Assembly (NCBI GenBank): GCA_964454745.1 | Contig: CAYVUI010000103.1 | Coordinates: 1 to 16,662, forward strand | Source: CAYVUI01 sp964454745 | GTDB taxonomy: Bacteria; Planctomycetota; Phycisphaerae; Sedimentisphaerales; Anaerohalosphaeraceae | DNA: 16,662 bases | Direction of reading: 5' to 3' | In this document: positions 6,946-14,949 of the stretch, piece by piece | Layout of the letters: every line of letters starts with the position of its first letter | Numbering within the stretch: the first letter of the stretch is position 1 | Notes under the pieces: generated by a model | Told to the model about the DNA's origin: nothing | What the model saw: only the letters and a program-made list of their open reading frames with translations | Databases searched by the model: none | Program-made: the position numbers and the translations under genes

Positions 6946-8427
6946 TTATTTTGCGATATGTTTTTTGAATTCTTCGTAGCGGGCGGCCCACTTGTCGGTG
7001 CCCTCAGGTTTGTAGCGGTTCAGATCGAACGATTTGGCGATGATATCGCGGGCCTTCTGGAGGCTGTCGATCTTTCCGGTCGCCATGGCCTGGAGGCTGA
7101 TATTGCCCAGTGCCGTCGCTTCGACCGGCCCGGCAACGACCTCGATCCCAAGGGCATCGGCGGTAAACTGGTTGAGCAGCGTATTCTTGGAGCCGCCGCC
7201 GACGATATGCAAAACCTCGACTTTTCGGCCCAGGCAGTCCTCGACCTGCTCAATGGTAAAGCGATAGTACATCGCCAGCGATTCAAGGGTCAGCCGGATC
7301 AGCTCGCCCTGGCCGAAATCGCCCTTCTGGCCGGTTTTTTCAAGGTATTCGAAGATTCGTTCGGGCATGTTGCCGGGGGCGAAAAAGTGCAGATCGTTGG
7401 GGTTAATCATCCCGGCAAACGGTTTGGCGTCACGGGCCATCTGCGTGATCTGGTCGTAAGAATAGTCCTGCCCCTTCGACTGCCAGTCCCTGCGGCACTC
7501 CTGGACGATCCACAGGCCCATAATGTTCTTGAGCAGGCGGATCGTATCGTTAACCCCGCCCTCATTGGTAAATTCATATTCGTAGGTCTTGTCATTGATG
7601 ATCGCTGAGGGCACTTCCGCCCCGAGCAGCGACCACGTACCACTGGACAGGTACGCCCAGTTTTCGCCCGAGGCCGGCACGGCGGCAATCGCACTGGCCG
7701 TATCGTGAGAGCCGACCGCGATGACCGGGATCGGATCACAACCGAGCTTTTGTGCGATTGAATCCGAAAGCTTCGCCGCTACGGTTCCGGGCATGACGAC
7801 CGGGGGCATCCAGTCCGGATTCAGGCCGAACGTGTCGAAAAGCTCCTGGCACCACTTCTTTTGAGCCATATCCATAAGCTGCGAGGTGCTGCCCAGTGTA
7901 TACTCGACAAAGGGCGTATCGCTCAGGTGATACGCCACCAGGTCCGCCATCATAATGACATGCTTTGTCTTTTCCAGAAGCTGGGGCTCCTGCTGCTGAT
8001 AAGCCAAAAGCTGGTATATACTGTTAAACTGCATAAACTGAAGGCCCGTCTTTTGATACACCTCCCGGCGGGGCATTTTAGAAAATGCGAAATCCATCAT
8101 CTCGTCCGTGCGGGAGTCGCGGTAATGGTACGGATCGGCCAGAAGACTGCCGTCGGCCCCGATCAGGCCGAAATCCACGCCCCAGGAATCCACGGCGATG
8201 CCAAGGATCGGGCCGTCGGTCTTTTCGATTCCGATTTTGAGGCCTTCGAGAATATTAGAAAAAAGAGCGTTAAAGTCCCATTTCAGCGAGCCGCCCTGCT
8301 GGGCCGGCCCGTTGGAAAAGCGATGCATCTGCTCGTACGAGATCGAATCTTCCGTAACGGTTCCGCGGATTACCCGCCCACTTTCGGCTCCGAGGTCGAC
8401 TGCCAGATAATAATGATTTTGGGTCAT
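6946..8427 (-). CDS. rhaB: Rhamnulokinase (FGGY family sugar kinase)
   Basis: A 493-residue FGGY kinase, close to the usual length of about 490. It has the phosphate-binding N-terminal motif AVDLGAESGR (9-18), AVDSWGVDF (78-86), the catalytic Asp242 in GSHDTAS, SSGTWSL (261-267) and the adenosine-binding GGGSKNTLLNQFTADALG near residue 410. It would phosphorylate L-rhamnulose at C1 using ATP; fuculokinase activity is a close alternative. It is the first gene of the four-gene operon, just behind a consensus promoter. I chose the ATG at 8427 because AGGA lies seven bases upstream. ATGs at 8460 and 8433 would add 11 and 2 residues with worse spacing, and the first has no ribosome binding site. 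No rhamnose isomerase lies in the window. Confidence 0.9.
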   Translation of the reverse strand: MTQNHYYLAVDLGAESGRVIRGTVTEDSISYEQMHRFSNGPAQQGGSLKWDFNALFSNILEGLKIGIEKTDGPILGIAVDSWGVDFGLIGADGSLLADPYHYRDSRTDEMMDFAFSKMPRREVYQKTGLQFMQFNSIYQLLAYQQQEPQLLEKTKHVIMMADLVAYHLSDTPFVEYTLGSTSQLMDMAQKKWCQELFDTFGLNPDWMPPVVMPGTVAAKLSDSIAQKLGCDPIPVIAVGSHDTASAIAAVPASGENWAYLSSGTWSLLGAEVPSAIINDKTYEYEFTNEGGVNDTIRLLKNIMGLWIVQECRRDWQSKGQDYSYDQITQMARDAKPFAGMINPNDLHFFAPGNMPERIFEYLEKTGQKGDFGQGELIRLTLESLAMYYRFTIEQVEDCLGRKVEVLHIVGGGSKNTLLNQFTADALGIEVVAGPVEATALGNISLQAMATGKIDSLQKARDIIAKSFDLNRYKPEGTDKWAARYEEFKKHIAK

Positions 8428-8480
8428 ATCCATTTCCTTTCGATCTATATTTGCGTACATTAGCTGTCAAAATTAAGAAC

Positions 8481-8495
8481 CTTTTATTATAAAAG
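8481..8495. promoter_or_regulatory. Perfect inverted repeat overlapping the sugar-operon -10 box (operator candidate)
   Basis: CTTTTAT, one T, ATAAAAG forms a perfect 7-1-7 inverted repeat. It covers the -10 hexamer of the minus-strand promoter, where a bound repressor would block RNA polymerase. AT-rich -10 regions can form such palindromes by chance, so the operator role is tentative. No regulator gene is present in the window. Confidence 0.4.
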
Positions 8496-8513
8496 CCTGT
8501 AGGGCAGTGTCAA
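8486..8513 (-). promoter_or_regulatory. Consensus sigma70 promoter of the rhamnose/fucose operon
   Basis: On the minus strand TTGACA (8513-8508) and TATAAT (8491-8486) are both perfect hexamers, 16 bases apart. Transcription should start near 8479, leaving a leader of about 50 bases before the rhaB ATG at 8427. This is the strongest promoter-like sequence in the window and supports a single transcript for the four genes, whose gaps are 73, 36 and 18 bases. Confidence 0.85.
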
Positions 8514-8609
8514 GTTTCAAGAGAATTTGAGGCCTGATTCATTTTTGTCAAAAAGTACGAATCGAACCCAAATGAACATGCCGTCCTGCACGAATCCTGT
8601 ATTTTTTCT

Positions 8610-8637
8610 TTGAATGTCGATTGGATATGTGTACAGT
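8610..8637 (+). promoter_or_regulatory. Weak candidate promoter for the trehalose cluster
   Basis: TTGAAT (8610-8615) and TACAGT (8632-8637) are 16 bases apart, four of six matches each, with a predicted start near 8644 and a leader of about 34 bases. It lies in the 250-base intergenic region shared with the divergent sugar operon. The same region holds TTTTTG-T-CAAAAA (8542-8554), a 6-1-6 inverted repeat roughly midway between the two promoters that could be a shared operator. Both assignments are by eye. Confidence 0.3.
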
Positions 8638-8677
8638 AAAATGGAAAGAAGACAGGATGTTTTAACGAAAGTAGAAA

Positions 8678-10845
8678 ATGAGAAAAAGAATTATCAATGT
8701 CGCCAACCGTCTTCCGGTTACGATCGGCAAGACGATCAAAAAATCGTCCGGGGGGCTGGTTTCCGCCCTCGAAGGTGTCAAGGACCGGTTTGATTTCCAC
8801 TGGGTCGGCTGGCCGGGCACGACGATCAACAATCCTGACCAGGCCCGTAAGGTCGAAACCATTCTCGAAAAGGACTACCAGAGCACCCCAGTGTTCCTGA
8901 CTCGCCAGGAAGTGTCGGACTACTATTACGGATTTTCAAACTCCAGTTTGTGGCCCCTGCTCCATTATATGTCGCAATATGTACGCCACAACAAGGAATG
9001 GTGGCAGGAATACNNNNNNNNNNCCAGCGGTTCGCAGAATTTACGCTGGCCCACGCCCAGCCTGGCGACCTGATCTGGGTCCATGATTACCAGTTAATGC
9101 TCGTGCCCGAGATGCTCCGCAAAAAGGGGCGCGACCTGCGGATCGGATTCTTTTTGCACACGCCGTTTCCGTCGTATGAGATTTTCCGCTGTCATCCGCA
9201 TCGAAGCGAACTGCTCCAGGGGCTGCTTGGAGCCGACCTGATTGGTTTTCATACTTACGGCTATATGCGTCACTTCAAGAGCTCAGTCATCCGGCTGCTG
9301 GGTATCGATACCGACATGGACAAGATCACGGTCGAAAACCGTGACTGCTATATGGGAGTTTTTCCGATCGGGATTAACTCCAAAGCCTTTCTTGAAGAGC
9401 AGAAAACCGAGCATTTTGCGAAGAAGAAACAGGAGCTTGCCTCAATCTACAAGAACAAGAAGATCGTCCTCGGCGTTGAGCGGGTAGACTACTCCAAGGG
9501 CATCCCCCGCCGGCTGGAGGCCATAGACCGTTTTCTCGAGCGCTGGCCGGACAAGAACAGCATCGTCTTTATTTTTATCGGTGTGCCCAGCCGCGGTGAG
9601 GTTGAGGAATACCAGATGCTCGTTGAGAAAATCGAGGGCATGGTCGGCAAGATCAACGGCAAGCATGCCACCGTCGAAAATGTCCCGATTCATTTTATCC
9701 ACAAATCCGTGGACTTTACCGAACTGTGCGCCCTGTACTCGCTGGCGGATGTCGCAATGGTTACGCCGCTGATTGACGGTATGAACCTGGTCGCCAAGGA
9801 ATATGTCGCTTGCAAAAAGGACGCCAAGGGCGTACTGATGCTCAGTGAATTTGCCGGCGCTGCCGAAGAACTCTACAAGGCCATCACCGTCAATCCCTAC
9901 GATGTCGACCAGATGGCCGACCGTCTTGAACAGGCGTTGACCGTACCCGAAGCGGAAAAGATTGACCGCATGCAGGGCATCCACGAACGTGTCATGGAAT
10001 ACGACGCGGAGTACTGGGCCAAAACCTTTGTTACGGAACTGGAAAAAGTACCCTCCACAAAACCATTACGCATCGAAGATGAATACTCTATCACTGAAAC
10101 CTATCCGCGGTTTCAGTCCGCTAAAAAAATGGCCTTCTTCCTGGATTATGATGGATCGCTTCGCGAATTCGCCAATGATCCCAACGAAACCAGCCCGACC
10201 GAATCGATCATCGACCTGGTTCGTCGCATCGAAAGTGTTGACCACCTCGACGCCTTTGTCGTCAGCGGACGGAGCATGGAAATCCTCAAGCAGTGGCTCG
10301 GTTCGTATCAACTGGGCCTGATCTCGGAACACGGCTACCGCTACAAACCCGCATCGAGTGATTCCATTCGCCTGCTGCACGACCGGGCCGACCTGAGCTG
10401 GAAACTTAAGGTCCGCGAAGTGCTGGAACATTTCGCCCGCAGCACGCCCGGAAGCCACGTCGAAGAAAAGATTTCTGCTGTCGTATGGCACTACCGCCGC
10501 AGCGACCCGGAATTCGGGCTCTTCAAGGCCCAGCAGCTTATTTCGAGCCTCTATGAAATGCTCGCCAACCTGCCGGTAGAAGTACACCACGGAAAGAAAA
10601 TCGTGGAAGTCACCTCCATGCAGGTCTCCAAGGGGGCCGCAATGGAGTATTTCCTCTCGCAGGAGGATTACGATCTCGTCCTCTGCGCCGGCGATGACCA
10701 GACCGATGAGAGCATGTTTGCCCTCACCGATGAGCGAATCGTCAGCATCAAAATCGGCGAAGGGGACACCCAGGCGCGATATCGGGCTAAAGACCCAGCG
10801 GATTTTAGACGATTAATGAATGATATTCTCGATCAAGTGCAATAA
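8678..10845 (+). CDS. Bifunctional trehalose-6-phosphate synthase / trehalose-6-phosphatase (contains an N gap)
   Basis: An OtsA-OtsB fusion. The N-terminal GT20 synthase starts MRKRIINVANRLPVTI and shows SSGGLVSAL, WVGWPG and YYYGFSNSSLWPLLHY before the gap at 9014-9023. After it come WVHDYQLMLVPEMLR, HTPFPSYEIFR, the UDP-glucose-binding GVERVDYSKGIPRR, and DGMNLVAKEY. The C-terminal HAD phosphatase (from about 10117) has nucleophile motif FLDYDGS, VSGR, VSKGAA and AGDDQTDE. Together they would make trehalose from UDP-glucose and glucose 6-phosphate. The reading frame before the gap (from 8678) and after it (CAG at 9025) do not agree across ten N, so the written gap length is wrong. The start follows a purine-rich stretch without a clear Shine-Dalgarno sequence. 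The next gene starts about 16 bases after the stop. Confidence 0.92.
9014..9023. other. Run of ten N inside the synthase gene (assembly gap)
   Basis: Ten unknown bases follow WWQEY and precede QRFAEF in the GT20 domain. The two halves of the gene are in different frames as written. The family usually has a short stretch ending in VN here, so about four residues appear to be missing. Eleven unknown bases plus the C at 9024 would fit exactly. Confidence 0.95.
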
Positions 10846-10879
10846 TTCGCTGGAGATATTGATGAACAACCTGGATTAC

Positions 10880-10889
10880 NNNNNNNNNN
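10880..10889. other. Run of ten N at the start of the GH15 gene, flanked by a repeated gene start
   Basis: The left flank reads ATGAACAACCTGGATTAC (10862-10879) and the right flank ATGAACCTGGATTAC (10915-10929). Both encode the beginning of the same protein (MNNLDY and MNLDYG). This looks like two contig ends that overlap but were joined with N. The 25 bases between the N run and the second ATG contain two perfect palindromes, CGGATATCCG (10892-10901) and ATCTGCCGGCAGAT (10903-10916). Confidence 0.9.
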
Positions 10890-10914
10890 TTCGGATATCC
10901 GGATCTGCCGGCAG

Positions 10915-12717
10915 ATGAACCTGGATTACGGCGTCATCGGCAACTGTAGAAGTGCAGCCTTAATTGACCCCAAGGGAAGCATAGACTGGTGCTGTTTGCC
11001 CAATTTTGACTCCGCATCGGTGTTTGCGTCCATCCTGGACACGGAACAAGGCGGCAGTTTTCAGATCAAACCTGTCGGCAGCTACAAGTCCGAGCAGCAG
11101 TATGTCGCGAAAACCAACATCCTGTGTACCCGATTCAGCAACGGCGGGGATATCTTCGAAATTGTAGATTTTATGCCGCGTTATAAGACCGAAAAGGGAA
11201 ATTATCACAATCCCGCCGATGTTATCCGCTACCTCCGCCATGTCCGCGGTAATCCGAGAATCCGTGTCCACTATCGGCCCCGGCCCGGCTACGCCCAGGC
11301 CGAGACCAAAGAGGAAATGACGACCGATTTTCTCAAGCACTGCACCAGCAACGGGCGCTATGAATCCGTCTATTTGTACAGTGATCTTCCCCTTGAAAAG
11401 ATCGCCAAATCCAAGCCCATCGAGCTTACCGAGGATCATTTCCTCCTGCTTAGCTACAACCAGAAACTCGCCCCGCTCGACATTGACACTATCCGCCTTG
11501 AGTTCGAGCGTACCAAGGTCTACTGGATGGGCTGGATAGCCAAGAATGTCAAGCTGTCGATGTACAATGATGTCGTCGAACGCAGTTCCCTGGTGCTCAA
11601 ACTGCTTACCTACCAGAAAACCGGTGCGATCCTCGCGGCCGTGACTACCAGCCTGCCGGAAACCATCGGCGAGGTCCGCAACTGGGACTACCGCTACTGC
11701 TGGCTGCGTGACGCGTCCATGACGGTTAATACGATTGCCAAGCTGGGCCATTACAACACCGTCGAACGGTTCCTCCAGTTCATTCTCGATATCGTTCCCT
11801 ACAAGGACGAAAAAATCCAGATCATGTACGGCATCCNNNNNNNNNNCCAGAAAAAACTGACCGAAAAAATCCTGCCCTGGCTAAGCGGGTACGAAAATTC
11901 CAAACCCGTTCGTATCGGTAATGCCGCCTATACCCAAAAACAAAACGACATCTACGGCGTTTTACTCGACGTCATCCACCAGAGCCTCTCGCTGTTTCCC
12001 AACACACTCGACAACAAGGAAGACCTCTGGACCGTCGTACGTACACTTGCCCGCCATGTTCGCAAAAACTGGCACAAACCCGACCGCGGCATCTGGGAAT
12101 TCCGCAGTGAGAAAAAGCACTTTACCTTCTCGAAGATTCTCTGCTGGGTCGCGATGGACCGCGCGGTGAAAATCGCCAACCTGTTCGGCAAAAAAAGCGA
12201 AGCCCTCGACTGGGGTATGCTGCGCGACCGCATCAAGATGGACATCCTCGAAAAGGGAATCAATAAATACCGGGCACTGACACAGGCCTACTGCACCGAG
12301 AGCTTTGACGCAGCCAACCTGCTCGCTGAACATTACGGCTTTATCGATGCCAAAGACCCGATCTACATCCATACCGTCGAGCAGATCCACGAAAATCTCT
12401 GCGAGGATGGACTCATGTACCGCTACAAAAATCCCGACGATTTCGGTATTCCTAAATCGTCCTTTACCGTCTGTACCTTCTGGCTGATCAAAAGCCTCTA
12501 CAACATCGGAAAGAAAAGACTCGCACGCGACCTATTTAACCAGGTGCTCTCTTACAGCAACTCCCTGGGCCTGTTCAGCGAAGACATCGAATTCGATTCC
12601 AAGCGCCTTGTCGGTAATTTCCCCCAGGGCTACAGCCACCTGGCCCTGATCGACACCGCAATGACCCTCTGCGGTGATGGATTTGAATGTGAACAGATCG
12701 ATCCCTTTGAAAAGTAA
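10915..12717 (+). CDS. GH15 family glycoside hydrolase (glucoamylase/trehalase-like)
   Basis: About 600 residues. The N-terminus DYGVIGNCRSAALIDPKGSIDW and the motifs WDYRYCWLRDAS, GYENSKPVRIGNAA, QNDIYG and NFPQGYSHLALI are typical of the bacterial GH15 branch that includes mycobacterial trehalase and glucoamylase/glucodextranase-like enzymes. The likely general acid is the Glu in GIWEFR (codon at 12097), and the likely general base the Glu in GLFSEDIEF (codon at 12580). It has no signal peptide, so it acts in the cytoplasm on trehalose or alpha-glucans. It lies directly after the trehalose-6-phosphate synthase/phosphatase gene and probably shares its transcript. The true start is probably the ATG at 10862, which has GGAG six bases upstream, but the N run at 10880 hides the join. 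A second N run (11837-11846) keeps frame and hides about four residues. Confidence 0.88.
   Translation: MNLDYGVIGNCRSAALIDPKGSIDWCCLPNFDSASVFASILDTEQGGSFQIKPVGSYKSEQQYVAKTNILCTRFSNGGDIFEIVDFMPRYKTEKGNYHNPADVIRYLRHVRGNPRIRVHYRPRPGYAQAETKEEMTTDFLKHCTSNGRYESVYLYSDLPLEKIAKSKPIELTEDHFLLLSYNQKLAPLDIDTIRLEFERTKVYWMGWIAKNVKLSMYNDVVERSSLVLKLLTYQKTGAILAAVTTSLPETIGEVRNWDYRYCWLRDASMTVNTIAKLGHYNTVERFLQFILDIVPYKDEKIQIMYGIXXXXQKKLTEKILPWLSGYENSKPVRIGNAAYTQKQNDIYGVLLDVIHQSLSLFPNTLDNKEDLWTVVRTLARHVRKNWHKPDRGIWEFRSEKKHFTFSKILCWVAMDRAVKIANLFGKKSEALDWGMLRDRIKMDILEKGINKYRALTQAYCTESFDAANLLAEHYGFIDAKDPIYIHTVEQIHENLCEDGLMYRYKNPDDFGIPKSSFTVCTFWLIKSLYNIGKKRLARDLFNQVLSYSNSLGLFSEDIEFDSKRLVGNFPQGYSHLALIDTAMTLCGDGFECEQIDPFEK
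11837..11846. other. Run of ten N inside the GH15 gene (assembly gap, frame kept)
   Basis: Ten unknown bases, together with the C on each side, make exactly four codons between MYGI and QKKLTEK. Both sides are in frame, so ten may be close to the true gap size, unlike the other two gaps. Confidence 0.95.
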
Positions 12718-12747
12718 CCCCAATCGGCGATACATCCTGTTTTTTTC

Positions 12748-12763
12748 GGCCTGAGGCCTTTCT
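12748..12763 (+). terminator. Weak terminator candidate after the GH15 gene
   Basis: GGCC-TGA-GGCC forms a short GC-only stem with a three-base loop, followed by TTTCTTT, 30 bases after the GH15 stop. It is short for an intrinsic terminator and the T tract is interrupted. The 154-base gap before treT also holds an AT-rich TATATAAA (12813-12820) that could be a -10 region, without a well-placed -35 box. Confidence 0.3.
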
Positions 12764-12871
12764 TTACGGCTTTTAAAGTTTTTCTTGCAATTCGCCGAGT
12801 CAATGGATATGGTATATAAAGTATCATGTTCGCAAATCGTTCAAATGGGAATTCTATTCATGGGGTGAACT

Positions 12872-14083
12872 ATGCTGCGACTGGAAGACTTTCGACACAT
12901 CGTACCGGACAGCACACTGGGAGAAATTTACAAACGAGCCCGGAAACTCTACGGCAAACACATCGTTCACGTGAATTCGACCTACCAGGGAGGCGGTGTT
13001 GCCGAAATCCTCTATTCACTTGTTGCATTGATGAACGATGTCGGCATTGATGCCGGTTGGCGTATCCTGCACGGAAGCAGCGATTTCTTCGAGATCACCA
13101 AGCAGTTCCACAACGCCATGCAGGGGGCGGACATCAATCTTACCGAGAAAGTCAAGGAAACCTATAAAGACGTAAACCTCAACTTTTCACGGTTCACTCA
13201 CTTCCACCACGACTGTGTCATCGTCCATGACCCCCAGCCGCTGGCCCTGATCCGTTTTTACCGTAAACGTCAGCCGTGGATCTGGAGATGTCACATCGAC
13301 CTGACTGATCCCAATACCGACTTGTGGGATTTCCTCAAGGGCTTTTTGCTCAAGTATGACCAAATGGTCGTATCCAGCAAGTCTTATATCAAAGAGGATC
13401 TGCCCGTCGACCAGCGGATCATGATGCCCGCGATCAATCCCCTGACACCCAAAAACAGGGATCTCGATGAAAAAACCGGCCTGGACATCATGAAGAAAAA
13501 CGGTATCCCCCTGGATAAGCCCATTATCACCCAGGTCTCCCGCCTGGATCCGTGGAAAGATCCCGAAGGCGTCGTAGAGGTCTTCGAACGGGTCAAACAA
13601 AAAGTCGATTGCCGCCTGGTCTTCTGCTACAACACCGCCCACGATGACCCGCAGGGCATTGAGATGCTCGAGAAGGTAATGAACCGCGCCCGAAAGCTCA
13701 TCGACTCCGGCGATATCATCCTGGTCTTTGGGAACAACCAAACCCTCGTAAACGCCGTCCAGCGGTTCAGCGATGTCGTCATCCAGAAATCGATCCGGGA
13801 AGGCTTTTGCCTCTGTGTCAGTGAAGCGCTCTGGAAAGCCACCCCTGTCGTAGCCTCCAATATCGGAGGTATCCCCCTGCAGATCGACGACGGCAAAAAC
13901 GGATTTTTACTCGATCCGCTGGACTACGACGGCTTTGCGGATCGAATCACACACCTCCTGACGGACAAAAAAGCCGCGGAGGAAATGGGAAAACTGGCAA
14001 AAGAAAAGGCCCGAGACGAGTTTTTGATCACACGGCTGCTTAGCGACTACCTTGATATGTTAAGCTCGGTTCTTGACGGCTGA
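12872..14083 (+). CDS. treT: Trehalose synthase, TreT type (GT4 glycosyltransferase)
   Basis: A 403-residue GT-B enzyme. The N-terminal half contains HVNSTYQGGGVAEIL (33-47) and DAGWRILHG, which mark the TreT branch (trehalose glycosyltransferring synthase of Thermococcus and Pyrococcus). The C-terminal half has the donor-binding SRLDPWKDPEGV, the EX7E motif EGFCLCVSE and a downstream ASNIGGIPLQI. TreT joins NDP-glucose directly to glucose to form trehalose, reversibly and without a phosphorylated intermediate. The length is normal for the family. GGGGTGA lies a few bases before the ATG. It is the third trehalose-related gene in a row. With the synthase/phosphatase fusion it gives two independent routes. 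It converges on the azoreductase gene, with ten bases between stop codons and no visible terminator. Confidence 0.9.
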   Translation: MLRLEDFRHIVPDSTLGEIYKRARKLYGKHIVHVNSTYQGGGVAEILYSLVALMNDVGIDAGWRILHGSSDFFEITKQFHNAMQGADINLTEKVKETYKDVNLNFSRFTHFHHDCVIVHDPQPLALIRFYRKRQPWIWRCHIDLTDPNTDLWDFLKGFLLKYDQMVVSSKSYIKEDLPVDQRIMMPAINPLTPKNRDLDEKTGLDIMKKNGIPLDKPIITQVSRLDPWKDPEGVVEVFERVKQKVDCRLVFCYNTAHDDPQGIEMLEKVMNRARKLIDSGDIILVFGNNQTLVNAVQRFSDVVIQKSIREGFCLCVSEALWKATPVVASNIGGIPLQIDDGKNGFLLDPLDYDGFADRITHLLTDKKAAEEMGKLAKEKARDEFLITRLLSDYLDMLSSVLDG

Positions 14084-14093
14084 TCGGGCAATA

Positions 14094-14723
14094 TCAAAAC
14101 GCTGCCGCAAGCTTTCTGGCCTGCTCAATGGCATCCTGCCGGGCGGTTTTGGCCCCTTCGGGTCCCTCAGCCAAGGTTGGCTGCGCAATGACTGAATGGA
14201 TCGTTTCAAAGCCGATAAATCCAAGCGCCAACTCAAGATAGCGTTTCTGGAAGTCTACCTGCCCCTCGGCTTCTTTGGAATAGTTTCCACCCCGGGCATA
14301 GGCAACAAATGCCGGCTTGCCGGTCACCAAACCTTTATAATCACCGTTGTCGGTAAACCCGAAGGTATAGGTCGGCTGGATGAGGATATCGAGATAATGC
14401 TTCAAGCGGTACGGGATGCCGAAATTCCACATCGGCACCGCGAACACATATTTATCGAACGACTTGAAATGCTCAATGATCTCTTCGACCTGCTTCCAAG
14501 CCTGTTTCTGCTCTTTCGTTGCCTCTTCACCGTGCATAATCACGTATTTAGACTGCAAAACCGGGCCGTCAAACGCCGGCATATCCTGCTCGAAGAGATT
14601 GATTTTTTCAACCGCATCGCCGGAATTTGCTTTCTGGTATTCCTCGATAAATACGTCTGCAACTGCGATGGAATGCGACCGCTCAATCCTCGGCGAAGCC
14701 TGAACATACAACATTTTAGCCAT
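14094..14723 (-). CDS. azoR: FMN-dependent NADH-azoreductase / flavodoxin-fold quinone reductase
   Basis: A 209-residue flavodoxin-like-fold protein, close to the roughly 200 residues of E. coli AzoR. It begins MLYVQASPRIERSHS, the phosphate-binding loop for FMN, and contains PMWNFGIPYRLKHYLD (the AzoR family reads PMYNFxIPxxLKxYxD), a central TFGFTDNGDYKGLVTGK and the ARGGNY stretch near the isoalloxazine ring. It would reduce quinones and azo compounds with NADH in the cytoplasm, usually a detoxification or redox-stress role. GGGGG lies eight bases before the ATG at 14723. It is a single gene, convergent with treT and divergent from the beta-helix gene. An AT-rich TATATA (14761-14766) upstream could be its -10 box, but the -35 match is poor. 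Confidence 0.9.
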   Translation of the reverse strand: MAKMLYVQASPRIERSHSIAVADVFIEEYQKANSGDAVEKINLFEQDMPAFDGPVLQSKYVIMHGEEATKEQKQAWKQVEEIIEHFKSFDKYVFAVPMWNFGIPYRLKHYLDILIQPTYTFGFTDNGDYKGLVTGKPAFVAYARGGNYSKEAEGQVDFQKRYLELALGFIGFETIHSVIAQPTLAEGPEGAKTARQDAIEQARKLAAAF

Positions 14724-14859
14724 GTTAACGCCCCCTTAAAAAGCCTTCATCACTTTTTTGTATATACTACTATCCCTGACATACAAGGTTCAAGATATTT
14801 TTTATGGATATTGCACCTTTTTTATCTAATATAACCCAACAATTATCACGTTATTTAGC

Positions 14860-14887
14860 TTGACAAAAGGCAAAAAATAGGTATATT
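14860..14887 (+). promoter_or_regulatory. Sigma70-type promoter of the beta-helix protein gene
   Basis: TTGACA (14860-14865) and TATATT (14882-14887) are 16 bases apart. The -35 box is perfect and the -10 box matches five of six. Transcription should start near 14894, giving a leader of about 55 bases. In that leader TTTGC (14907-14911) and CTCTT can pair with GCAAA and AAGAG just before the start codon, which would cover the Shine-Dalgarno sequence. Confidence 0.75.
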
Positions 14888-14949
14888 TATCTTTGCAAGA
14901 GGAAGATTTGCCAAAACCATCTCTTACTAAAAAGAAAGAGGCAAAATAA

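Noticed and set aside
6937..7608. Open frame of 223 codons on the plus strand inside rhaB
   Set aside because: It is antisense to the well-supported kinase and shows no family motif. Long antisense frames are expected from the codon use here.
8594..8658. ATCCTGT (8594-8600) and ACAGGAT (8652-8658) inverted repeat around the trehalose promoter candidate
   Set aside because: Only seven base pairs with 51 bases between and no extension. This is easily expected by chance, so it was not called an operator.
10960..11751. Open frame of 263 codons on the minus strand inside the GH15 gene
   Set aside because: It is a shadow of the GH15 coding strand, with no motifs and no start signals.
12785..12820. 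TTGCAA ... TATAAA upstream of treT as a sigma70 promoter
   Set aside because: The hexamers are 22-24 bases apart, too far for normal sigma70 recognition, and no better -35 box fits the TATAAA.
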